Source of the DNA: Gonatopus flavifemur
Taxonomy: Eukaryota; Arthropoda; Insecta; Hymenoptera; Dryinidae
Assembly (NCBI GenBank): GCA_018340375.1
Contig: JAFFJZ010000050.1
Span: 1,674,001-1,738,000, forward strand
Length of the DNA: 64,000 nucleotides
Direction: 5' to 3'
Below the pieces are notes generated by a model. That model had not been told where the DNA came from. It saw nothing but the letters and a program-made list of their open reading frames with translations, and ran no database searches. The position numbers were made by a program, and so were the translations under genes. Within the stretch, counting starts at the first letter, position 1, and every line of letters begins with the position of its first letter. Shown here piece after piece: positions 33,813 through 45,255 of this stretch.

Positions 33813-34360
33813 CTTAACATTGTAGTTTTTCTGGTGAATTTTATTGAACATTATTTTGTTATTTGGTGAATTTGTTTTATTTTGTCACAACCAATCTTGA
33901 TGAATCAATAAAATTGAACAGATCGGAACGTAATACAATGAAGGTTTTTGAAAGATATCAAAATAATTCATTAAAAGTTGAAGATAAATTATTTGGAATC
34001 TTACTGGTATGATTCCAAAAATTTCATGGAAAATTTCGCTGAAATTTATCGAATATTTTCATATCGTGACAGACTTGTTGACAGTAAGTTGAAAGCATTT
34101 TTCGTGACTTGTATTCAGTTTCAGCACAATTTTTCATGAAAAATGAAGATGGTTCAATGAATATCACTGTAGTAGAGTGAACTTTATCATGATTTTCATT
34201 ATCCGATTTCGATGAAATCCATACCATCTCTACTGAAAATGCCCATGGCAACAACCGACAGAACCAGGCGGATCTGGGCAGGTTCCTGCCCAGATGTGCC
34301 CGGTTTTTTTCCCAGGAATTGCTAGGATTCATCGAGATTTTCCTGGAATTTTCACCAGGG

Positions 34361-35143
34361 ATGCTTCAGTTAGTAATTCCAGACCAATCAAAAGTGAAGG
34401 AAGGAAAGGGTGAGAATGCTGCAGAGTTAGTGCACTAAATTTCCAAAAAGAGTTTGAAAATTTCATGAATGTTGCCATTACGTGTCGTCCATCGCAATCC
34501 TCTAAACCAAAGTGATAGTAGTCTCATTTCCGGATTCAGACGATTTCATTCGAATGGAGCAGAGGCAGGAAAAATGTAAGCGAAAAAATTGCATTTTACG
34601 AGCACGTGCATCTTTTGTTCTTATTATCCAATTGATTGGAATTTCCACCACAGTTATACGCAGTATTCATAGCAGTTCCGTGTGAGGTTCAGGTTGAGTC
34701 ATTCAGTGAAACTAGATGAGGAAGGAAAAATCTGATAGAAAATGGTTATTTTTTGCGAATGCGCATATCTTATTTCCCCATTGTCCAATTCCAATGAAAC
34801 GTGCACCATGCTTCAGTAATCGTCCCACATGACTGTAATCCAAATCGGTTGAAAGATGTGGAAGAAATTATTTTTGAAGTTGCATTATTTGGTAATACTC
34901 TGCAAATATGCTTCTTCACAAACCCGAGGTATCATAACCTATATCATATCAGGCTGTTATGAGATTTTATCGGACTCATCAGAAGAATATTCTATAACAT
35001 TCTTTCTGATTAGTTGGATCTGTAGAACTTCAAAGAAATTTTGTATGACGTTTTGTCATCATTTCCCCATAATACACAAATGACAACCTACATGGGTTCA
35101 AGTTTGACATAGGAACCATGTATAATTCCTATGTATTCGTATA
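34361..35143. other. No gene seen
   Basis: A+T-rich. Two loosely similar stretches of about 150 bp (from GGAAAAATGTAAGCG at 34569 and GGAAAAATCTGATAG at 34725) suggest an old tandem duplication. Confidence 0.4.
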
Positions 35144-35789
35144 CAGGGTGGTGCAGAAGTCTGGATACACCCTAATAACTCTTGAACGGTTGGAGATAAT
35201 GAGATGATTTTTTTTAAATTCGACAGGGGAACAAGATCTACCATACTAGGAGGGTGAGAAGTCCTCAATCTTGAAGGGGGCGATGAGGGGCGAGGGGGGT
35301 AAAAATCTTGAATGAGCTGGGGAAGCTTGCGATGGCTCATTCAATGGGGATTTCCAGTCCGAATGTAGCCGTTTTTTGTTTCTTGAAATCGGTCAATTTT
35401 CCGCCGAATCATCACCACTTGAAAATTGTTCTGGGAGCAGTCAGAGCCGGTGGAGACCTTCCTCACTCCCCATTCGGATGAAGATCTTTGGATGTTTTTT
35501 TTTCAATCAAATGGGGAGGCGCATGATGTATCATTCGAGGAAAGTGGGTTCCCGAGAACAATCGGAAATGATGAATAATAATGGATCCATCAACAAATCG
35601 AGATAAACAAGAAATAAGTGTAGAAGGATTGCACACATTAAGTAGCCCCCTAGCCAAAGTTCCCCCTCCAACTCCCTCATACCAGCGTTCCACGCTGCAC
35701 TCGCCTTATAACGTCTCTAAAACTGTTGATTCAGGATTTTTCACAAGTTTTTTTCACCTGTTCATTCGAATCATAATCTTCATTTTTTC

Positions 35790-36600
35790 TTGTACTCCCC
35801 ACCATTTCTGGCTCCTTTCGATCATGTCCTATCATTTTACGATATTTTCGACAATTCTTGAACATTTTCGGGAAACTTTGCTTATTTTCGATATTTTCGA
35901 TAATTTTTTGATATTCTGGGGGAAATTCGATCACTTTCGACATCCCTAAGAATTCTCAAACATTTACGGATGAATTCGCTCATTTTCGATAATTCTCAAA
36001 CATTTTCGGAAAATTTCCATCATTTTCAACATTCTCGATAATTCTCAAACACTTTCAGATAACTTTCCTCATCTCCGATATTTTCGATAATTCTTGAAGA
36101 TTCTCCGACAAATTTGACTGTTTTCGACATTCTTGATAATTCTCGAACATTTTCGGATAAATTCGCTCATTCTCGATATTTTCGATGATGCTCAAATATT
36201 TTCGAATAATTTCGCTTCTTTCCGATATTTCCGATAATTCTCAGGCAAATTCGATTATTTCCAGCATCTCCGATAATTCTCGAATATTTCCGGATAACTT
36301 TGCTCATTTTCGATATTTCCGATAATTCTTGAATATTCTCGGACAAATTTGATTGTTTTCGACATTCTTGATGATTCCCAAACATCTTTGGATAATTTTG
36401 CTTATTTTTCGATATTCTCGACAATTCCTGAACATTTTCGGATAATTCTGCTCCTTTTCGATGTTCTCGATAGTTCTCGAACATTCTCGACAGTCTCGAT
36501 AATTCTCGGATAAATTCCTCTCGTCTCAATATTTTCGATAATTCTCGAACATTTCCGGATAACTTTGTTCAGTCTGGATATTCTCAAACATTCTTGAATG
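35790..36600. repeat. Degenerate tandem repeat array in the Tc1/mariner-type element
   Basis: Repeats of about 55-65 bp with the core TTCGATAATTCTCGAACATT then TTCGGATAA and CTCATTTTCGATATT, at least ten recognisable units. Long open frames here come only from the repeat. It lies between the left inverted repeat and the transposase start. Confidence 0.85.
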
Positions 36601-37047
36601 AATCGTATTATTCTTCATATCCTCCATAAATCTATTTCGATGTCTCTCTCGGAAAAAGAAAGGGTTGTCATCCTAATGATGAAGGGATATGGTGATCGAG
36701 GATTGTTCATGCAGGGAAATTGCGGGCTTATTCAATGCTGAATTCAGAGTGGGTCAGCCGAGTGTTCCTGCAACAACAGTTTCGAAGACTGTAAAACGGT
36801 ACCAGGAGACAAGGAGTGTTGAAGATCTGCCGCGATCGGGCAAACGTAAGACAGCGACATCTGATGAAGTCGTGTTTTCATTTTATTTTTATTTTATTTT
36901 GTTTATACGGGTATAAAAGACCCTTTGGTACATAGAATATACATTATTTGAACCATATAACATATCATGCATCAAACCATTAAGCATAGAATACACGGAC
37001 ACCTAACAATACCCGACAAAACACCAACACAAACACGGGAACAATCT

Positions 37048-37909
37048 CAAGGGAATGTTTTAATTGCGGCCAACGAGGACATTGGGGAATAAATTGCCCC
37101 AATAATCGAAAAAACTAACAAGGGGCCAAAGACGGGTGGAAGGAACCCCCTGAAGAAACACAACACAAACACCCGAACACATAATCACGATACACAGGGA
37201 AGAACACGAACCAAGACCATACGTAGAAGTGCAGATGGGAAATGGAATAACAAGCGCACTAATAGACCCAGGATCCGCACATACATACGCAAACATAGGA
37301 ATCATGGAAATACTCGAAGAACGACTAATAAAAATACACAAGCTGGAGAAAGCAACAGTAATAACAGCGGACGGATCGGAAGCTGAGCTAATGGGTACAA
37401 TCAAACCAACAGTAATTATACAGGGAAAACCATACGAACTGACAATACGAATAGCATCAACTCTACAATACACACTCATATTAGGAACAGACATTTCGAA
37501 AGTGATGAAAACAACAATGACATTCAATGACAACAAACAGGATCAACACTCAGAACAAAAAGAAACAAAGAAAAACGAAACACGAAACACTAAGACAGGA
37601 AATAAAGAAACGGAAGTCACACAACAACATAGCACACGCAAAAAGAAAGTACTATTGCCAACACCAAAAATCACAGCGAACACAAAATCATACCCAAACG
37701 CACCGATATTAGATGAAAAACAAGTAGAGGAAATGCTATACGGATCGGATCTCCAAAAACAAGAAATAGAATCCGTTAACAGTATAAAAGAATTAAAAGT
37801 ATACGAAAAAGAGCGAATCGATCAAATAGTACAAGAATCTACACAAAACACAGAGGACACATTACAACCAGTGTTGCCAGTATTCCCTAGAAAAATCTTC
37901 AGCATCTGA
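37048..37909 (+). pseudogene. gag zinc knuckle and retropepsin of the A/C-rich element
   Basis: At 37051 the frame reads ECFNCGQRGHWGINCPNN, a perfect CX2CX4HX4C nucleocapsid knuckle. A TAA follows at about 37117. From 37229 an open frame of about 225 codons carries ALIDPGSAHTYAN (the D-S/T-G active-site block, here DPGS) and later TLILGTDISKV (the flap-end ILGxD block): a retropepsin that would process the polyprotein. The Thr of DTG is Pro. The rest is Lys/Thr/Gln-rich. The open frame ends inside the hAT-type MITE at 37869. Confidence 0.75.
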
Positions 37910-38015
37910 TGATTGGTTATTTCTTGTATAACCGGCCAATCATATTTTCAATTTAGAAAGAAATGACCAATGCCAAAAAATCTGAAGATTTTTCTAGGGA
38001 ATACTGGCATCACTG
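37869..38015. mobile_element. hAT-type MITE with 8-bp duplication
   Basis: Ends CAGTGTTGCCAGTATTCCCT and (other strand) CAGTGATGCCAGTATTCCCT, arms about 35 bp continuing through AGAAAAATCTTCAG. Flanked by perfect ATTACAAC at 37861-37868 and 38016-38023. Confidence 0.93.
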
Positions 38016-38436
38016 ATTACAACACACAGAACTGGTGAAGCACAAAATAGAACTAGGGAAGAACGAACCGAAAAAACAAAAACCTTACGACACATCACCA
38101 AGAATTTGACAACACATGCACATAGAGGTAAATAGAATGTTACAGGAAAATATGGACACACGGATACAATGCCTGTACTGCAGAAACTAAGTCACAAAAC
38201 AACACATAGACTTGCACACAAAGGGATGCCCCAAACGAAAATAATGAGAAAAGACACAACAAACAAGAACACTACTATCCAACACAACACGGGAAGATCC
38301 AATAGGGAAATGGAAGTCACCACCACCAACAAAAACCACAACACACAACACACAATACCTAACAGCATTAACATAACCCACCCACAAACACAAAGATACA
38401 ACGACACAAACAGAATCATGCAGAAAGAGGAAACGT

Positions 38437-38925
38437 TTGAGTAACACACAAACAGGATACGCAGTAATAGGGGGGTGCTCACAAGAAACAAAGACAGGGA
38501 ACAAACAAATAATAACACGAAACGCAAAATTTCAAACAACAGGAAACAAGAGGATACGAACATACACACGTAAAGAGAACAAAAGAACACAGACAGACAA
38601 ATACACGTATAGAACACCGGAACGAAGCACACACGAGTACAAAACCGAAAGCCAAATAGACGTACAGACACAAACGAGAACAAACCAAACGGACATACAG
38701 ACACAGACAAACAAACGACAGGAACCAGAAATCCAAGTGACAATCAACAATGTAAAAATACTTGAACCAGAAGAAGCAACAGAGGAACAAGTAGAGATGA
38801 TGCTGGAAGTATTTTCGATATATGTAGATAAATTCAAACAAAAAAGGACAAGACTAACCAGGATGATTGAAGAACTAAACGACGAGACGGAAGACAGAAC
38901 AATAGAACAAAATCAGAGAAATTGA
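38437..38925 (+). pseudogene. Low-complexity frame of the A/C-rich element
   Basis: An open plus-strand frame of about 160 codons, Thr/Gln/Lys/Arg-rich, with a more ordered acidic end (ILEPEEATEEQVEMMLEVFS then IYVDKFKQKRTRLTRMIEEL) that could be a coiled coil. No domain recognised. Composition alone can keep such frames open, so coding status is uncertain. Confidence 0.3.
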
Positions 38926-40790
38926 GTCAACAGTAGAAAAAAAACACAAAATACACGGATGCATGCGGGGGTACACACGCTTGGATATATTTTTTTTTCA
39001 TTTTTTTTCATGATCATCATCAACATTCGTTAGTAAAGATAAACTAAGATTACCGAACCAAAAATAAGCAAACAGACACACACCAACACAATATGTGAAC
39101 ACGTAAAAAAGACAACGAACAAATGTAGAAAAAGAACACCCACACCCACACAAAACGATTGTAAAGTGAAGACACACACACACAGAAACAGATGTGGAAA
39201 AATGAGTAAACACACACACACACAGTACACAAATCGCAAACAGAACAAGAACAAACACAAACAATAGAATAGGGAATAAGAATAAAATACATAAGACCAA
39301 ATAAAGGAGAGAAAATTTTTTCTTGAAACACACCATATTTCATATAGATTAGAAATAACAAGCATAACATGATAGGAAATAAGAATAAAACACAAAGGAA
39401 CAAAGAAAAAAGAGACAATAATTTTTTTTGGAACACACCATATTTCACATAGATAAGAAATAACAAGCGAAACAAAATAGGAGACAAGGATACACGTAGA
39501 ATAAGCAAACATTATAAAGAAAATGTAGAATTAAGGACACACAAACAGGGGGACAGGGAAACACACAACACCTCAGACAGGGACAGAGCAATGAAACAGG
39601 GGGCGTACAGCTGGGGGAAGCACACTACGCGCACGCTTCATTCCGCCGTGGAGAGGTGGAGTATAACATAAATGTCACAAGAGGAGGAAGAGAGAAGGAG
39701 GCGCCAACGAGGAGGTAGAGTGGGCAGCAGCGGCGAGACTCGTAATGAGTCAAGGCGGCAAAAGGGCAGTTCCTCTCGTGTCCTCATCACGAAAGCTACT
39801 TGAAGTATCAAGTGAAAACGTGCCCCACGAGGCCAATACGAAAATTCGCAGACAAGTGCGAATCAGTGAAAGCTAATATTTTTAGCGGTTACACCTACAT
39901 AAACCAGTTCGCCAACCCACGGACCCCTCAGCGAAGACCACCCCTCCAAGGCGACCCCGCGGATCCAACACCAGACCAGGCCAGCCGATAGACGTGACGA
40001 TCTACACACAGACACACGACACCCTCACACATTCACACACACACTAGTGGTAAGCAACCATCGTTCCTCTGTGTTTCCCATGAACTAGAATATACTCGTA
40101 GCTACACTTGTTCAACATACAATCGTCTCTCTTCCAATTTCTCCCTACACCCCATCCTCTGGAGACTCGCCTCCAAATCAATCCATCATGAAAGTTCCAA
40201 AAGCTTTTGACATTTGTAGGAATGGACCCTTGGACAGTGTTAGATATCCTACAAACAGTTGCAGATACTCCAATCACCTCCGCAGAACAAATTCCTCGTG
40301 AAAGTGATATTTCGCATACTTCGGTCCTGAGGATTCTCAGACGAAATAAATTTCTTCCTTACAGGACACATTTAGTCCAAGAATTGAGCGAAGATGATTT
40401 CGATCGACGCCTAGGATATTGCGGAACAATCATGCAAAAAGTTGATGAAAACCCTAATTTCATGCGGAATATAGTCTTTCCTGACGAAGCTACATTCATG
40501 TTGAATGGGAATGTGAATAGACACAATTGTAGATACTGGAGTGACAGCAATCCTCACTGCAAATCCGAATCGAAAACCCAATACCCACAAAAGTTGAATG
40601 TTTGGGCAGGAAGATTGGATACGCGTATCATAGGTCCATTTTTTATCGTGGGAAATCTGACCGCAGGAAAATATAGGGTCATGCTGATTAAGGATATCGT
40701 TCCCAATATCCGTAGACTTTCAGGACCAAATTTCGATGCAGTTTGGTTTCAGCAGGATGGTGTACTCGCACATTTCGGATTAGGAGTACG

Positions 40791-41450
40791 ACAATTTATC
40801 AATTATCGCGATTGGTCACTCATGTCTACTAATGATTTCTTGAATTGGGATGGCGATATACCAAGTGTTCCTCAGTAAAAGGTTATGAAAACTAATCAGG
40901 AATTTTTGTTGATTTTTCCTCACACATTCCGATTCAAGGTGATAAACCCACCAACAATTCAAGACACATCTCATCAATGATCGGGATTTTTAACCGTTTC
41001 TAGAGTCGGAATCATGATCGTCCAAGTTTTTCTCAGTAAACACTCATGACAACTGAGTAGGAATCTTTGGTCACTTTGACAAATGCATTCTGCTGGAAAA
41101 TAATAACCCCACCCACGGTTCCAAATGAAATTCATCAATTTTCGCGACTGTCAACTGATGTTTATTAACAATTGCTTGACGTGGGAGCGCGATATTGCAA
41201 GTTTTCCTGAGTGCACGATTATAAAAGTGAATTCACAAGGAACAAATAACAAACTAATTGAAATCAAGAGAACAAACAAAGAAACTTTGTCTTTCTTTTG
41301 TTGAAATTAAAAAATTTTTCAAAATGCGTTTCTTCAGAAGATAATAACTCTATCAACTCTATCAGCGGTTCAAGACACATCTCATCAATTATCCTGATTC
41401 TTACCTAATGTCTATTAACAATTCACCTTGGCTAGGGTCTACGCAATGTG
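40791..41450. repeat. Diverged tandem repeats derived from the 3' end of the transposase region
   Basis: The motif CATCAATTATCG-type, CTACTAATG-type, TTGAATTGGGA and TTCCTCAGTAAA recurs near 40797, 40970, 41133 and 41380 with period roughly 160-240 bp. The first unit overlaps the broken end of the transposase frame, which probably explains the lost third catalytic block. Confidence 0.65.
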
Positions 41451-41945
41451 TACAATCCTTCTACACTTATTTCTTGTTCATCTTGATTTGTTAATGGATC
41501 CATTATTATTCATCATTTCCGATTGTTCTCGAGAATCCACTTCCCTCGAATGATACATCATGCGCCTCCCCATTTGATGGAATAAAAAACATCCAAAGAT
41601 CTTCATCCGATGGAGAGTTAGGAAGGTCTACACCGACTCTGACTGCTCTTAGAACAATGTTCAAGTGGTCATAATTCGGAAAAAAATCGACCGATTTCGA
41701 GAAACAAAGAACGGCTGTATTCGGGCTGGAAATCCCCATCAAATGAGCTATCGCAAGCCCCCCCCCCACCTCATCCAAGGTTTTTGCCCCCCTCGCCCCC
41801 TATCATCCCCTTCAAGATTGAGGACTTCTCACCTTCCTAGTATGGTAGATTCTGTTCCCCTGTTGGATTTGGAAGGAAATTATCCCATTATCTCCACCCG
41901 TTCAGGAGTTATTAGGGCGTATCCCGACTTTTGCACCACCCTGTA

Positions 41946-42451
41946 TGAATGGGTCAGCCCACGTCAGATTCACAATGGATTCCTAAATATTGTTGGAATT
42001 ATTTTTCTCAAATGCTCCGTCAAAAAATATGAGATACGTATTTTTTGTTTTTTCTTTGTTCAATTGCCATTTCCGGTTGACGATTCACCCAAGTTTCCAG
42101 TTCTGGAAAATACAGTTTTTTCGAAGTTTTTTCTATATCTCGAGAAGCTTTCGATACACAAAATTATTCTGCGGATGAAAAGATTAAGATTTTTACTGAA
42201 CTTTTCGAGAATTTGTGTGCAAATTTTTTTTTCAGTTCATTCCTCGTCCTAATTTGTCGACGAGAGCAAAAAAACGGATTTTATCCGAATTTGGATATCC
42301 TCAATTTCCAGATTTTAGGAAAATGATTAATCTGCAAAGCATAACGATATTTTCGATTCTTATCCGGAAATGGTATCCCATTTCATTTGAAAGATATAGA
42401 CAAAACAAGAGCAGCGAGCGAACTTTGTGTACTCGATTATTCATACCTTGT
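41946..42451. other. No gene seen
   Basis: A+T-rich sequence between the Tc1/mariner-type element and the 3' end of the RTE copy. Short Phe/Ser-rich frames only. Confidence 0.5.
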
Positions 42452-42557
42452 GATCATCATCATGAAGTAATCAGTCTCATGACTGGTTTGATGGAATCCT
42501 CCAACCCTGTCTATTATCCGCTGACCGCTGGATTTCTGAATATCTACGACAACCCTT

Positions 42558-43638
42558 CCCAATCAAACAAAAAGACATCTCTTAGATTTCTGAAAGATAT
42601 CTCGCAATTTTGAAAGATGTCTTGCAAAAAGGTCTCGAAGATGTCCTTTGGAAATCTCAAAGATGTCTCACGCGACTGATTTAGACAAGTTTGAGATATC
42701 TCAAGAAGGTCTTGCTGAAGATATGTTTTAGACGTATTCGATCAAGTCTTGAAAATGCCTTGAAGAATTCATAAAAATAGATCACAAAAATCTTGAATGT
42801 GTCTATGAAAAAAAATTCTCCCCTCCTTCTCTCTTCTTCCTTTCCTCTTTTCTCTTATCCCTTTTCCACCACTCCCGTGTATTTTACTTAAGTTTGGAAT
42901 CTGTGAGGTTGCGGGATTCGAACCCGGGCATTTCACGACGTACGCACGCTTCATTGACCTGAGCCATACAATATGACATAGTGAGATATGATGTCAGCGG
43001 TGTTTATTTCCAGAGTAGAAGTGATCTTTTGAACAAGGTGTTCATTAAATATACAGAAATGAGATAAGTTGATTGTGCTTGAAACCTCAACTTAAAGTTC
43101 CATGAATTTGGTGAAATATATTGAAGTACATGATCCAGTGATCGTTAGTGTCTGATGAATATCATAAATACCTTTGAATTATTTTTTTCACACTATTACT
43201 GAAACACAACTTATTAGTAAATGTCAATGAGAATTTGATAAAATCACCGTACACGAAGGCCGTACATGAAACCCAGTGTAAGGAGTTCGATAATTCACAA
43301 AATATTGTGACTTGGAGATTCGTTACTTTTAGTACTAGCACTGCAAGGTTACGGAATCGTACAAATTTGATTGTGAACAAAGACATTTGGAGTGTTATCC
43401 ATATGCACTCATAACCTGAGAACTGCTGATCTTGGAGATACATTTGGCAAAACATCTTAAACATATCTTTTGAAAGAGATCTTCAAGATATATGAAAGAG
43501 ATGTCTTTGAGATATCTCTTCGATATGTCTTCAAGATGTCTCTCAAAAGATATCTTCAAGTTATCTTTGTGATATGGCTTGTAGATGTCTTTCAACAGAT
43601 ATCTTCAAGATATCTTGAAGATGTTCATGTTTATTGGG
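42558..43638. mobile_element. DNA element with AGATATCT-rich subterminal repeats
   Basis: Inserted in the RTE 3' region with TT at 42556-42557 and 43639-43640. Ends CCCAATCAAACAAAAAGACA and (other strand) CCCAATAAACATGAACATCT. Both ends carry clusters of AGATATCT/AAGATGTCTT motifs in both orientations (42590-42730 and 43460-43625). No transposase; a tRNA-like unit lies inside. Rejoining the flanks restores sequence matching RTE copy b. Confidence 0.75.
42896..42975 (-). repeat. tRNA-like unit inside the AGATATCT element
   Basis: The minus strand has GTATGGCTCAGGTCAATG (A-box-like) and a perfect B box GGTTCGAATCC at tRNA spacing. The acceptor stem does not pair convincingly, so SINE-like or a decayed tRNA. 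Confidence 0.45.
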
Positions 43639-44238
43639 TTATCTTGTATTATTTGATCCATATAACTTAATCTAGGTCTACCTCTTCGAGTTTGATCATT
43701 CATTTTTCCTTCCAATATTGTTTTCTATAGGCTATCATGCCTTAATGTGTGTCCTATCAGATGACTTCTTCTTTTCACGACCTGTCTCAAGAGACTTCTT
43801 TTTTCATTTACCTTCTCAAGTCCTTCTCCATTTCTTACTTTCTCTATCCACTTTATTCTAAGTATCTTTCTATAATACCACATTTCAAAAGCTTCAAGTC
43901 TTCGTTGGTCCGTTTTTCCAATTGTCTAAGTTTCGCAACCATACAATGCCGTGCTCCAAACGTAACTCTTCAAGAGTTTCTTCCATACTGCTTAGCTAAT
44001 ATTCTTCGAACATAGTAACTGTTTCTTTTGGTGGAAAGCCTGTTTCCCTTGTGCTATTCTTGCTCCTATATCTCTTTCGCTTGTACCGTTTTCTGTGATG
44101 ATGCTTCCTAGATATTTAAATTCTTTGACTTGCTGAATTGTCTCTGCATCTGTTCAATTTTCGTTCTTCTTGATGTTTTCGCTGTTGTACAAATCATGAA
44201 TTTTGTTTTGTCGTTATTTATATTCATACAATATTTGT

Positions 44239-45255
44239 CTAGTAATATTTTTTCATAGTTTTGAGAGTATTTTCTAACTCAGCACCACTCGTAGCTAATA
44301 TAGCTATATCATCCGCAAACCTCAACATGCTTACATTTTCACCTTGAATCTGTAATTTCAATGGCACTTGCTCCTTCACTTCGTTTATCGCTTCTTCTAT
44401 ATACAAATTGAAGATCGGTGGCGATAGTGAGCATCCTTGTCTCGCCCCTCGAGAGGGCCCTCTTCTAATTTGTGCTTCTCCTTCCTGACCTTCTATTCCT
44501 ATTATTGCGGTTTGATTCTGATATAATTCATATATTATTCTCCTATCCCTGAAATTGATCCCCACCTTTTTCAACATCGTAAACATCTCCTCCCAATCAA
44601 CATTATCGAATGCTTTTTGTATATCTACAAAACCTATCTACACAGACTTTTGCAACTCTAGACTTTTCTCTACTACTGTTCTCAGTGCTAATATTGCTTC
44701 CCGCGTTCCCCTATTTTTCCTGGAACCGAACTGATCTTCTGCCAATCTACTCTCCATCCCATTCTCTATTCTCCTGTATATGATTTTTGTCAGTATTTTC
44801 AAGGGATGTGAAGTTAAACTACTCGTTCTGTAGTTCTCGCATTTGTCTGCTTCTTGTTTGTTTGGAATGGTGACAATTTTATTCTCCTGGAAATCTTTCG
44901 GTACTTCACCTATTTTGTACATATCTGTGACCAAATCAAACAGTGCGTCACGAGTTTCCTGACTGGAGGCTTTGATAAGGTCTGCACTTATGCCATCTAT
45001 TCCTGGCGCTTTAATATTTTTCAATTCTTTTGAAGCCCTGTCGAATTCTGATCTCAAAATTGGATCTCCCGATTCTTCTTCATCGATATCTTTCTCCCTC
45101 TCTGAAAATCCTATATTATCGCTCCTTTTATACAGATCTTCCAAATGATTAATCCATTGTTCTATTTTTTCCTCCATTCTCATCAATTGTCTCCCTAGAG
45201 AATTTTTAATCTCACTGCTTCTAGATTTCATTTGTCCAAAAAATCCCTCAACCAT
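44239..45255 (-). pseudogene. RTE reverse transcriptase, copy a
   Basis: The minus strand reads MVEGFFGQMKSRSSEIKNSL, then APGIDGISADLIKASSQETR, FQENKIVTIPNKQEADKCEN, GSRKNRGTREAILALRTVVE. A TAG at about 44638 follows; then QKAFDNVDW, SRGARQGCSLSPPIFNLYIE and LRFADDIAILATSGAELENT, with catalytic Asp residues in the palm and FADD box. One more frame break lies near 44250. The equivalent region is nearly identical in copy b at 56241-57389. It would copy its RNA into nicked target DNA. Confidence 0.9.

Larger units (their letters stand above)
32511..34360. mobile_element. Inverted-arm element with CCCTGGTG ends, split by an LTR
   Basis: Ends CCCTGGTGGAAAAAATTTG and (other strand) CCCTGGTGAAAATTCCAGG. 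Arms of roughly 400 bp pair across the centre, for example CAATAAAATTCAACAAAT near 32880 with GAATTTTATTGAACATTATT near 33838. A Gypsy LTR fragment occupies the loop. The ends match the MITE at 7038-7222. No gene inside. Confidence 0.65.
36877..40236 (+). mobile_element. A/C-rich Gypsy-type retroelement, truncated
   Basis: Inserted in the transposase with GTGTT at 36872-36876 and 40237-40241. The plus strand from 36960 to 39560 is extremely rich in A and C and poor in G and T outside poly-T patches. It contains a gag knuckle and an aspartic protease; no reverse transcriptase or clear LTR pair is visible. The 39640-40230 part is G+C-richer and may be LTR-like or leader sequence. Confidence 0.65.
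36639..40860 (+). pseudogene. Tc1/mariner-type transposase split by a Gypsy-type element
   Basis: The N-terminal part (36639-36876) reads MSLSEKERVVILMMKGYGDR and, after a 1-nt shift, SCREIAGLFNAEFRVG, SVPATTVSKTVKRYQETRSV, EDLPRSGKRKTATSDEV: a double helix-turn-helix DNA-binding region. After the insert (36877-40236) it resumes LDILQTVADTPITSAEQIPR, SHTSVLRILRRNKFLPYRTH, LVQELSEDDFDRR. The catalytic part has first Asp in VFPDEATFMLNGNVNRHNCR, then YPQKLNVWAGRL, and second Asp in VWFQQDGVLAHFG. The third catalytic block (expected WPxRSPDLTPLDFFLWG) is lost; the sequence instead runs into a diverged repeat ending SVPQ. Family: IS630/Tc1/mariner, the type with FxDEAxFxxxGxVNRHNCRYW common in insects. 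Confidence 0.85.
35144..41943 (+). mobile_element. Tc1/mariner-superfamily element with about 490-bp inverted repeats
   Basis: Ends CAGGGTGGTGCAGAAGTCTG and (other strand) CAGGGTGGTGCAAAAGTCGG, with TA at 35142-35143 and 41944-41945. The inverted repeats reach inward to about 35640 and 41450. The transposase lies on the plus strand and is split by a Gypsy-type element. Without that 3.36-kb insert the element is about 3.4 kb, lengthened by tandem repeats on both sides of the gene. Confidence 0.9.

Noticed and set aside
36167..36587. Minus-strand frames with repeated ENYREHR/ELSEN-like peptides
   Set aside because: They come from the tandem repeat array on the other strand, not from a coiled-coil gene.
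38187..39512. Minus-strand Cys/Val/Phe-rich frames of 100-180 codons
   Set aside because: They are antisense to the A/C-rich Gypsy-type element and arise from its base composition.
40005..40050. CA-rich tract as a CRISPR-like or telomeric repeat
   Set aside because: Simple CACACA-type microsatellite within the A/C-rich element; no regular spacers.
42896..42975. Functional tRNA gene
   Set aside because: A and B boxes are present but the acceptor stem does not pair and it sits inside a transposon, so I list it only as a tRNA-like repeat.
43749..44015. Plus-strand frame of 88 codons near the RTE 3' region
   Set aside because: It is antisense to the RTE connection/C-terminal coding region, mirrored at 57482-57760 of copy b.
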